The position numbers and the translations under genes were made by a program. This document shows, one piece after another, positions 1-6,322 of a stretch of DNA of 15,774 nucleotides. The stretch covers positions 1 to 15,774 of the forward strand of contig JAJTHJ010000336.1 in NCBI GenBank assembly GCA_021298875.1, given 5' to 3'. Each line of letters opens with the position of its first letter. Position 1 is the first letter of the stretch. The notes under the pieces are model-generated. The model saw only the letters and a program-made list of their open reading frames with translations. It was not told the DNA's origin and made no database searches. This DNA is from Burkholderiales bacterium. Its GTDB lineage: Bacteria; Pseudomonadota; Gammaproteobacteria; Burkholderiales; Burkholderiaceae_F.

Positions 1-1350
1 CGGCGATGCCGCCATCGCGCCGTTGCCGCGGCCGATGCCGAAGTAGTGCAGCCCGGCCGCGCGCACCTCGCTCGGATCGTAGAGGTTGCGCCCGTCGAAC
101 ACCGCCCGCGCGCGCAGCGCGCGCGCCAGCGCGGCAAAGTCGGGGCTGCGGAACTCACGCCACTCGGTGACCACGGCCAGCACGTCGGCGCCGGCCAGCG
201 CGTCCAGCGCGCTGGCGGCGAAGTGCAGCCCGGCGCGCGGCCCGAGCGCGGCGCGCGCGTTAGCCATCGCCACCGGGTCGTAGGCGCGGACCGTGGCGCC
301 CGCGTCGAGCAAAGCTTCGACGATGGCGAGGCTCGAAGCCTCGCGCACGTCGTCCGTGTTGGCCTTGAACGCCAGGCCCCACAGCGCGACGCTGCGCCCG
401 GCCGCGTCGCCGTCGAAGAAATCGACGATGCGGCGGGCCAACAGGCCGCGCTGGCGCGCGTTGACGCGCAACGCGGCGTGGATCGTCTCGGCCGGCTCGC
501 CGGCCGTCTCGGCCGCGCGCAGCATCGCCCGCGAGGCCTTCGGGAAGCACGAGCCGCCGAACCCCACCCCCGCGTACAGAAAGTGCGGGCCGATGCGTGG
601 GTCGGCGCCCACACCCAGCCGCACCTGTTCGATGTCGGCGCCGGTCGCGTCGGCCAGGTTGGCCATCTCGTTCATGAACGAGATGCGCACTGCCAGCATG
701 CAATTGGCGGCGTACTTGGTGAGTTCGGCAGAGCGCGTGCTCATGAACATCAGGCGGTCGCGCACGCGGTTCAGTGGCGCATACAGGCGGCGCAGCGTCT
801 CGGCGGCCACGCCATCGGCCTCGTCCAGGCCGATCACGATCCGGTCGGGGCGCAGAAAGTCCTCCACCGCGTACCCTTCCTTGAGAAACTCGGGGTTCGC
901 GGCGACGGTCGCGCGGCAGCCGGCACCGCGGGCGCGCAGCGCCGCTTCGACCTGCGCCCGCAGTCTCGCTGCGGTGCCCACCGGCACCGTGCTTTTGACG
1001 ACGATCAGCGTGTCCCGCGTCATCGCCGCCGCCAGCGACCGCGCGCAGGCGAGCACATGGCCGAGGTCGGCCGAGCCGTCCTCGCCGGAGGGCGTACCGA
1101 CCGCGACGACGATCACCGTTGCGTGCCGCACCGCCGCAGCCAAGTCCGTGCCGAAGGCCAGCCGCCCGGAGGCGCGGCCGCGCGCGATGATCGCGTCCAG
1201 GCCGGGTTCGTGAATCGGAATCTCGCCCTCGTTCAACCGGGCAATCTTGTTCGCATCGACGTCCACGCACAGCACCTCGTGCCCCACATCGGCCAGACAG
1301 GCCGCAGCCACCAGCCCGACATAACCGCATCCCACCACGGAAACTCGCAT
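1..1350 (-). CDS. ugd: UDP-glucose 6-dehydrogenase, C-terminal end cut by window edge
   Basis: Predicted to oxidise UDP-glucose to UDP-glucuronate with 2 NAD+ in the cytoplasm. 450 codons are present and the reading frame is still open at base 1; the visible end (HYFGIGRG) resembles the family C-terminus, so only a few residues are missing. The N-terminal Rossmann motif GCGYVG is at residues 7-12, then NPEFLKEG at 152-159, the central helix with K212 and N216, and the nucleophile Cys268 in GFGGSCFPK. In the well-studied Streptococcus pyogenes enzyme the residue four after the catalytic Cys is a conserved Asp (FPKD); here it is Ala272 (FPKAS), which is odd. The ATG at 1350 has a GGGAGG ribosome site about four bases upstream. 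The gene is divergent from the pyruvate-kinase-like gene. UDP-glucuronate could feed capsule or lipopolysaccharide synthesis, or the Agt-like enzyme encoded nearby. The family call is sure; full activity is less so. Confidence 0.93.
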   Translation of the reverse strand, partial: MRVSVVGCGYVGLVAAACLADVGHEVLCVDVDANKIARLNEGEIPIHEPGLDAIIARGRASGRLAFGTDLAAAVRHATVIVVAVGTPSGEDGSADLGHVLACARSLAAAMTRDTLIVVKSTVPVGTAARLRAQVEAALRARGAGCRATVAANPEFLKEGYAVEDFLRPDRIVIGLDEADGVAAETLRRLYAPLNRVRDRLMFMSTRSAELTKYAANCMLAVRISFMNEMANLADATGADIEQVRLGVGADPRIGPHFLYAGVGFGGSCFPKASRAMLRAAETAGEPAETIHAALRVNARQRGLLARRIVDFFDGDAAGRSVALWGLAFKANTDDVREASSLAIVEALLDAGATVRAYDPVAMANARAALGPRAGLHFAASALDALAGADVLAVVTEWREFRSPDFAALARALRARAVFDGRNLYDPSEVRAAGLHYFGIGRGNGAMAASP

Positions 1351-1454
1351 CGCACCTCCCGCGCCGCGACCTCGCGGCAGAAGGACGATGCGCGCGCCGT
1401 GCTGCACGCGGATGACGCGGCGTCGCCGTCGCGCGGATGCCGCAGCTGGCGCGG

Positions 1455-1472
1455 CTGTCATCGCACCGTTAT
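1455..1472 (+). promoter_or_regulatory. Candidate Pho box (PhoB site) upstream of the pyk-like/plcP/agt series
   Basis: The sequence CTGTCAT-CGCA-CCGTTAT matches the PhoB consensus of two CTGTCAT-type 7-mers with a 4-base spacer at 12 of 14 core positions, and the first half is perfect. It points rightward, into the plus-strand genes. No strong -10 is seen at the usual spacing of about 10 bases (GATGTT, 1483-1488). PhoB promoters often have poor -35 elements because the box replaces them. If the box is used, transcription would start near 1495, which favours ATG 1496 or a later start for the first gene. Inferred from sequence only. Confidence 0.55.
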
Positions 1473-1486
1473 GTGACGGTGCGATG
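1459..1486. repeat. Perfect 11-bp inverted repeat between the divergent genes
   Basis: Left arm CATCGCACCGT (1459-1469) and right arm ACGGTGCGATG (1476-1486) are exact reverse complements with a 6-base loop TATGTG. There is no T-run on either side, so it does not look like an intrinsic terminator. It overlaps the Pho-box match at 1455-1472 and ends on the ATG at 1484. It could be an operator for a dimeric regulator, or the mirror-image arrangement that gives PhoB half-sites on both strands. Confidence 0.8.
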
Positions 1487-1490
1487 TTCG
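1473..1490 (-). promoter_or_regulatory. Weak candidate Pho box facing ugd
   Basis: Read on the minus strand this is CGAACAT-CGCA-CCGTCAC. The second half matches the PhoB half-site at 6 of 7 positions and the first at only 4 of 7, so 10 of 14 in total. It abuts the better rightward box directly and lies about 120 bases upstream of the ugd start. It arises because the inverted repeat copies part of the rightward box onto the other strand. Evidence for real PhoB control of ugd is weak. Confidence 0.25.
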
Positions 1491-3406
1491 GGCGGATGAG
1501 CAAAGCCGCCGCTCTACTGCCGCCCGACGCTTGGAACCACGCGGCCTGCCGGGCGCTGATCGCCGATCTGTGGCAATTGCGGCAGCAACTGCTGGCGCAC
1601 GAAGCGGCGCTGGCCAATACGCTGGCGGCGGTCGATCCGCACTTTGCGGCCAGCGCGCGCAACCTGGCGCATTACGTCGCGCTGCGCAGCGTCGATCTGC
1701 GCGCGCCGCAGGAGCAGCTGGCGCGGCTGGGCGTGTCCTCTCTCGGGCGCGCGGAGGCGCACGTGCTCGCCAACCTGGACAAGGTGCTCGGCATCCTGCA
1801 TCGGCTAGCGGGCGAGCCGTGGCAGGCGCGCCGCGCGGAGGAGCCGACCGGCATCGGCAGCGGCACCGCGCTGCTGAAGGCCCATACGCTGGCGCTGCTC
1901 GGGCCGCGGCCGGCCGGGCGCCGCACGCGCATCATGGTGACGCTGCCGTCGCAAGCGGCGAGCGACGCGGCGTTGGTCGAGCGCATGGTCGCCGCCGGCA
2001 TGGACATCGCGCGCATCAACTGCGCACACGATGGGCCGGAGGAGTGGCAGGCGATGGCCGCGCACGTGCGGCGCGCTGCCCGCGCCGCCGGCCGCCCAGT
2101 GCAGGTGCTGATGGATCTGGGCGGCCCCAAGCTGCGCACCGGCGCGCTGCCGCCGGGGCCGGCCGTGGTCAAGCTGCGGCCGCAGCGCGACGACTACGGC
2201 CGCGTGGTGGCGCCGGCGCGTCTGGCCTTGTACGCGGCCGGCACGGCACCACTGGCGAAGGCCCTGCCGGTCGATGCCCGTTGGCTCGCCGCGCTGCGGC
2301 CGGGCGACCGCGTCGATGTGCTCGACGCGCGCAGCGCGCGCCGCAAACTGCGCGTGGCGGAAAAGGGCCGCGCCCACGCGGTGCTGGAGACGCCGCGCAG
2401 CACGTATCTGACGCCGCAGACGGAGCTCGTGCGCGCGCAGGAGCACGGCGAGGCGCCGCGCCAGGCGCTGCTCGACATCCCGCCGCAACCCGGCAAGCTG
2501 CGCGTGCGACGCGGCGATCGGCTGCGTCTTAGAGCAGAGGGTGCGGCGCACGCAAAGGAAGGCACATCGCGCGGCGCACGCAAGGTGGCCGAGATCGGCT
2601 GCACGCTGCCCGAGGTGTTCGCGCAGGTCAAACGCGGCGGGCGCATCTGGTTCGACGACGGGCGCATCGGCGGCGTAATCCTCAAGGTCTCGCCCGCCGC
2701 AGTTGAAGTCGAAATCACGCACGCGCGCGACGCCGGCGAGAATCTGGCCGGCGACAAGGGCATCAATTTGCCCGACAGCGCGCTCGACCTGCCGGCGCTG
2801 ACCGAAAAGGACCGCGCGGACCTGGCGGTGGTGGCGCGTTGCGCCGATCTGGTCGGCCTGTCCTTCGCCCAGCGCGCCGCCGACGTGCGCGCGCTGCGGC
2901 AGCGGCTGACGGAACTCAATGCCGCGCGCGTAGGCATCTTGCTGAAGATCGAGACGCAGCGCGGCTTCGAGAACCTGCCGCAACTGTTGTTTGCCGCGAT
3001 GGGCGGGCGGGCCGCCGGCGTGATGATCGCTCGCGGCGATCTGGCGGTGGAGTGCGGCTATGAGCGGCTGGCCGAGGTGCAGGAAGAAATCCTGTGGGCG
3101 GCCGAGGCCGCGCACCTGCCGGTGGTGTGGGCGACCCAGGTGTTGGAGACGCTGGCCAAGACGGGTCGGCCGTCGCGTGCCGAGATTACCGACGCGGCGA
3201 TGGGCGTGCGCGCCGAGTGCGTGATGCTCAACAAAGGCCCGCACATCCTCGACGCGATGCGCACGCTCGACGACATCCTGCGGCGGATGCAGTCGCATCA
3301 GGCCAAAAAACGCACGCTGCTGCGCGCGCTGAAGGCCTGGTCGCAGCCGCTGGCGCCGCCTGTCACGCCGGCGTCACCGCGGCGCACTAGGCTTGTGCGC
3401 ACCTGA
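1484..3406 (+). CDS. Divergent pyruvate-kinase-like protein (640 aa)
   Basis: Pyruvate kinases transfer phosphate from PEP to ADP. Here the barrel motifs are recognisable: RINCAHD (about 177-183, usually RINFSHG), MDLGGPKLRTG (210-220), ILLKIET with catalytic Lys488, MIARGDLAVE (514-523), WATQVLE (549-555) and KGPHI (584-588). Normal enzymes have about 470 residues. This one has an extra helical N-terminal region of about 140 residues, an enlarged B-domain region (about 220-430) and no C-terminal allosteric domain. The tail after about 620 is Pro/Arg-rich. The start is uncertain. ATG 1484 lies in the inverted repeat, ATG 1496 is the alternative, and ATG 1388 would add a non-conserved Arg-rich stretch. 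No good ribosome site precedes 1484 or 1496. It is the first gene of a series with the PlcP- and Agt-like genes, 18 bases from the next. Altered substrate motifs make true pyruvate kinase activity uncertain. Confidence 0.82.
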   Translation: MFGRMSKAAALLPPDAWNHAACRALIADLWQLRQQLLAHEAALANTLAAVDPHFAASARNLAHYVALRSVDLRAPQEQLARLGVSSLGRAEAHVLANLDKVLGILHRLAGEPWQARRAEEPTGIGSGTALLKAHTLALLGPRPAGRRTRIMVTLPSQAASDAALVERMVAAGMDIARINCAHDGPEEWQAMAAHVRRAARAAGRPVQVLMDLGGPKLRTGALPPGPAVVKLRPQRDDYGRVVAPARLALYAAGTAPLAKALPVDARWLAALRPGDRVDVLDARSARRKLRVAEKGRAHAVLETPRSTYLTPQTELVRAQEHGEAPRQALLDIPPQPGKLRVRRGDRLRLRAEGAAHAKEGTSRGARKVAEIGCTLPEVFAQVKRGGRIWFDDGRIGGVILKVSPAAVEVEITHARDAGENLAGDKGINLPDSALDLPALTEKDRADLAVVARCADLVGLSFAQRAADVRALRQRLTELNAARVGILLKIETQRGFENLPQLLFAAMGGRAAGVMIARGDLAVECGYERLAEVQEEILWAAEAAHLPVVWATQVLETLAKTGRPSRAEITDAAMGVRAECVMLNKGPHILDAMRTLDDILRRMQSHQAKKRTLLRALKAWSQPLAPPVTPASPRRTRLVRT

Positions 3407-3424
3407 AGCAGACAGCACGCACCC

Positions 3425-4357
3425 TTGTTTGGCGCTTCCTTCTTCACCACCGAGCGCAGCGCACCGATCGCGGCGAAGGGACAGGCTTCCCCCACCGCCG
3501 CCGAAGCCCAGCCCGCCGAACCGCGCCGCCTGCGCGCGATCTTCGTCTCCGACATCCACCTCGGCACGCCCGGCTGCAAGGCCGAGCATCTGCTCGACTT
3601 TCTGCGCCATCACGAATCCGACGTGCTGTATCTGGTCGGCGACATCATCGACGGCTGGGCGCTGAAAAGCCGCTTCTTCTGGCGCCAGTCGCACAACGAC
3701 GTGATCCAGAAAGTGCTGCGCCGCGCGCGCAAGGGCACGCGCGTGATCTTCATCCCCGGCAACCACGACGAGGCGGCGCGGCCCTTCGTCGGGTTGAACC
3801 TCGGCGACATCGCGATCCGCGACGAGGCGCTGCACGTCACGCTCGACGGCCGCCGCCTGTGGGTGGTGCACGGCGACTTTGCCGACGGCGTGCTGCATCA
3901 CGCCAAGTGGCTGGCGCACGTCGGCGACACGCTCTACACCTTCGTGCTTTGGCTCAACCGGCACTACAACGCGCTGCGCGCGCGGCTCGGGTTCCCGTAC
4001 TGGTCGCTGTCGCAGTACCTGAAGCACAAGGTGAAAAACGCGGTGTCGTTCATCACCGACTTCGAGCAGGTGCTGGTGCGCGAGGCGCAGCGGCGCGGCT
4101 ACGACGGCGTCGTGTGCGGGCACATCCACAAGGCGGAGATCCGCACCGTCGATGGCCTGCTCTATTGCAACGACGGCGACTGGGTCGAAAGCCTGACCGC
4201 GCTGGTCGAAGACCTCGACGGCCGCTTGGAGATCGTCGAGTGGAAGCAGATCCGCGCGCCCGGCGCGGCGGTGCCGCGCTGGAGCGAAGAAGAGCCGATC
4301 GCCCCGGCCGCGGCGCCGCCCGCGCTGCTGCCGGTGCCGGCGGCGGCCGAGGCCTGA
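3425..4357 (+). CDS. plcP: Metallophosphoesterase, PlcP-like phospholipase C (LpxH superfamily)
   Basis: A calcineurin-like phosphoesterase of 310 residues with all metal-binding blocks: DIHLG (43-47), GDIIDGW (72-78), GNHD (112-115), HGDFADG (149-155) and CGHIH (231-235). Annotation pipelines often call such proteins UDP-2,3-diacylglucosamine diphosphatase. The stretches around GCKAEHLLDFLR, SHNDVIQKVLRRARKGTR and CNDGDWVES resemble, from memory, the PlcP family. In rhizobia and marine bacteria PlcP cleaves phosphatidylcholine and related phospholipids to diacylglycerol under phosphate starvation. It is followed by an Agt-like glycosyltransferase, as in the known plcP-agt pairs. The only ATG, GTG or TTG between the upstream stop and the DIHLG motif is TTG 3425, with no clear ribosome site, so translation may be coupled to the gene 18 bases upstream. 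No signal peptide is seen. The C-terminal 40 residues are Ala/Pro-rich. An LpxH-type role in lipid A synthesis is the alternative. Confidence 0.75.
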   Translation: MFGASFFTTERSAPIAAKGQASPTAAEAQPAEPRRLRAIFVSDIHLGTPGCKAEHLLDFLRHHESDVLYLVGDIIDGWALKSRFFWRQSHNDVIQKVLRRARKGTRVIFIPGNHDEAARPFVGLNLGDIAIRDEALHVTLDGRRLWVVHGDFADGVLHHAKWLAHVGDTLYTFVLWLNRHYNALRARLGFPYWSLSQYLKHKVKNAVSFITDFEQVLVREAQRRGYDGVVCGHIHKAEIRTVDGLLYCNDGDWVESLTALVEDLDGRLEIVEWKQIRAPGAAVPRWSEEEPIAPAAAPPALLPVPAAAEA

Positions 4358-4384
4358 ACCCCCCCCAAGCGACGGAGCGCGCAC

Positions 4385-5428
4385 GTGAAGATACTGATCG
4401 TCACCGACGCCTGGCACCCGCAGGTCAACGGCGTGGTGCGCACCATCGAGGCCACCGCGCGCGAGCTCGCGGCCGCCGGCCACGTCTGCACCTACATCAC
4501 GCCGCAGTCGTTCTACACCCTGCCCTGCCCCGGCTACAGCGAGATCCGGCTGTCGCTGCTGCCCTACCGGCGCGTGGCGAAGACCATCGCGGCCGAGGCG
4601 CCGGATGCGATCCATCTCGCCACTGAAGGCCCGCTCGGCCAGGCCGCGCGCCGCTACTGTCTGCGCCATGGGCTGCCGTTCACAACCGCGTATCACACGC
4701 GCTTTCCGCAGTACCTGCGCGCGATGTACGGCGTGCCGGAGCGCTGGACGTACGGCTTCCTGCGCCGCTTTCACGGCGCCGCGGCGCGCGTGCTGTCGCC
4801 GACCGGGGAAATGGATCGCGACCTGGCGGCCATCGGCATCGAGCGCATCGCGCGCTGGACGCGCGGCGTGGACCTCGCCACGTTTTCGCCGCAAGCGGGC
4901 GAGGCGCCGGCGGTGGCCGACCTGCCGCGGCCGCGCTTCCTGTACGTGGGCCGCGTGTCGGTGGAAAAGAACATCGGCGCGTTTCTGGCGCTCGATCTGC
5001 CGGGCAGCAAGATCGTCGCCGGCGTGGGGCCCGAGCTGGAGCGACTGCGCCGCCTCCATCCGGAGGTGCGCTTCGTCGGTCTGCTGGAGCGGCCGGCGCT
5101 GGCGCAGTTGTATTCGAGCGTGGACGCGTTCGTCTTCCCCAGCCGCACCGATACCTTCGGGCTGGTGCTGCTCGAAGCGCTGGCCTGCGGCACGCCGGTG
5201 GCGGCCTATCCGGTGGCCGGGCCGCTCGACGTGGTGGGCGGCTCGCCGGCGGCCTGCCTGAACGAGGACCTGCGCCGCGCTACGTTACGCGCGCTGCGGA
5301 TCGATCGTGCGCTGTGCCGCGCGCACGCGGAGCGGTATTCCTGGCGGGCGGCGACCGAGCAGTTCGTCGCGTTGCAAGAGCGGATCGAACGCGGGTCCGC
5401 CGTCCGTGCCATCGCACAGGCGGCCTGA
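4385..5428 (+). CDS. GT4 glycosyltransferase, Agt-like (diacylglycerol glycosyltransferase)
   Basis: A 347-residue GT-B fold enzyme of family GT4. The N-terminal acceptor domain begins MKILIVTDAWHPQVNGVVRT, with the conserved TEGPLG (80-85) and YHTRFPQY (103-110). The donor domain has RGVD (160-163), VGRVSVEKNI (188-197) and the FPSRTDTFGLVLLEALACG block (251-269), where the first acid of the usual E-x7-E pair is Asp256 and the second is Glu264. This pattern fits both MgtA-type mannosyltransferases and Agt, which in Agrobacterium adds glucose or glucuronate from UDP-sugars to diacylglycerol. The start is GTG 4385 with GGAG seven bases upstream. It lies 27 bases after the PlcP-like gene, which would make its lipid acceptor, while the divergent ugd would make UDP-glucuronate. 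No membrane segment is obvious. The family is sure; the lipid acceptor is inferred from context. Confidence 0.8.
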   Translation: MKILIVTDAWHPQVNGVVRTIEATARELAAAGHVCTYITPQSFYTLPCPGYSEIRLSLLPYRRVAKTIAAEAPDAIHLATEGPLGQAARRYCLRHGLPFTTAYHTRFPQYLRAMYGVPERWTYGFLRRFHGAAARVLSPTGEMDRDLAAIGIERIARWTRGVDLATFSPQAGEAPAVADLPRPRFLYVGRVSVEKNIGAFLALDLPGSKIVAGVGPELERLRRLHPEVRFVGLLERPALAQLYSSVDAFVFPSRTDTFGLVLLEALACGTPVAAYPVAGPLDVVGGSPAACLNEDLRRATLRALRIDRALCRAHAERYSWRAATEQFVALQERIERGSAVRAIAQAA

Positions 5429-5467
5429 CTGCGCCGCGCCTTCAAGTCGGTGTTCGCTCCGTCGGCT

Positions 5468-5573
5468 GCGGCCTTCCCTCACCCCAACCCCTCTCCCGGG
5501 GGGAGAGGGGCTTTCATAACCCTCTCCCACCGGGAGAGGGTGGCCGCAAAGCGGCCGGGTGAGGGAAGACCGC
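5468..5573. repeat. Nested palindromic intergenic repeat with three inner hairpins
   Basis: An outer stem pairs 5468-5484 with 5557-5573 (17 bp, one mismatch). Inside are three perfect hairpins: CCCCTCTCCC/GGGAGAGGGG (5488-5510, 3-base loop), CCCTCTCCC/GGGAGAGGG (5520-5540, 3-base loop) and GGCCGC/GCGGCC (5542-5556, loop AAA). The whole unit of about 106 bases fills the gap between the convergent agt-like gene and phoB. It looks like a mobile REP- or MITE-type element that recurs in many proteobacterial genomes; that is from memory. It has no T-run but could stop or stabilise transcripts from both sides. The flanking bases 5429-5467 and 5574-5620 show nothing else. Confidence 0.88.
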
Positions 5574-5620
5574 AACGATCGAGGCGCGGCAGCCAACGCG
5601 GTTCAGACCCGCCGCAGCGC

Positions 5621-6322
5621 TCAGCCTTCGCCGCGCATCGACAGCCGATACCCCAGTCCGCGCACCGTCTGCACCAGGTCGCGTGCGCCGGCCGGGGCCA
5701 GCGCCTTTCTGAGCCGCAGCATGTGCACGTCGACCGTGCGCTCTTCGATGAACACGTGATCGCCCCAGACGCTGTCGAGCAACTGCGCGCGGCTGAACAC
5801 GCGCTCCGGGTGGCCAACCAGAAAACGCAACAGCTTGAATTCCGCCAGCCCCATTTTGACCGGCTGGCCATCGACGGTGGCCTCGTGCCGCACCGGATCG
5901 ATCTTCAGCGGGCCGTATTCGAGCGCCTCGCCGCTCAATTGCGGCGCACGGCGGCGGAACACCGCGCGCACGCGCGAGACCAGCTCGCGCGGCGAAAAGG
6001 GCTTGACCACGTAGTCGTCGGCACCGGCGTCGAGTCCAGTCACGCGGTCGGCCTCGGCGCCGCGCGCGGTCAGCATGATCACCGGCAGCGCGCGGGTGCG
6101 CTCCGCGCCGCGCAATTCGCGCAGCAGATCGATGCCGGAGCGGTCCGGCAGCATCCAGTCGAGCACGACCAGGTCGGGCAACTCGCGCTGCACCTCGGCG
6201 CGCGCGCTGCGCGCATCGCCGGCGCGGCGGACGGCGAAGCCGGCGTTGCCACAGGCGAAGGCAACCAGCTCCTGAATGGCCGGTTCGTCCTCCACCACCA
6301 GGATCGCGCCGCCGGTGGACAT
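5621..6322 (-). CDS. phoB: Phosphate regulon response regulator PhoB
   Basis: A 233-residue OmpR/PhoB-family response regulator that activates phosphate-starvation genes at Pho boxes. The receiver domain has the acidic pair E11/D12, the phosphorylated Asp55 (VVLDWMLPD), Thr85 and Lys107 (KPFS), which match D53, T83 and K105 of E. coli PhoB. The winged-helix DNA-binding domain spans about 138-230, with FKLLRFLVGHPERVFSRAQLLDSVWG and the recognition part RTVDVHMLRLRKAL. ATG 6322 overlaps the phoU stop by one base (TGATG), so the two are translationally coupled. The usual next gene, the sensor kinase phoR, is absent; the nested repeat and a convergent gene follow instead. Confidence 0.97.
   Translation of the reverse strand: MSTGGAILVVEDEPAIQELVAFACGNAGFAVRRAGDARSARAEVQRELPDLVVLDWMLPDRSGIDLLRELRGAERTRALPVIMLTARGAEADRVTGLDAGADDYVVKPFSPRELVSRVRAVFRRRAPQLSGEALEYGPLKIDPVRHEATVDGQPVKMGLAEFKLLRFLVGHPERVFSRAQLLDSVWGDHVFIEERTVDVHMLRLRKALAPAGARDLVQTVRGLGYRLSMRGEG

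Noticed and set aside
46..1476. Long open frame on the plus strand opposite ugd
   Set aside because: It is antisense to a clearly conserved ugd and reads as an Arg/Ala/His-rich shadow caused by high GC content.
1388..1483. Upstream start for the pyruvate-kinase-like gene at ATG 1388
   Set aside because: An AGAAGGA lies only two bases before it, too close for normal spacing, and the added 32 residues are Arg/Ala/Cys-rich and would read through the Pho box and inverted repeat.
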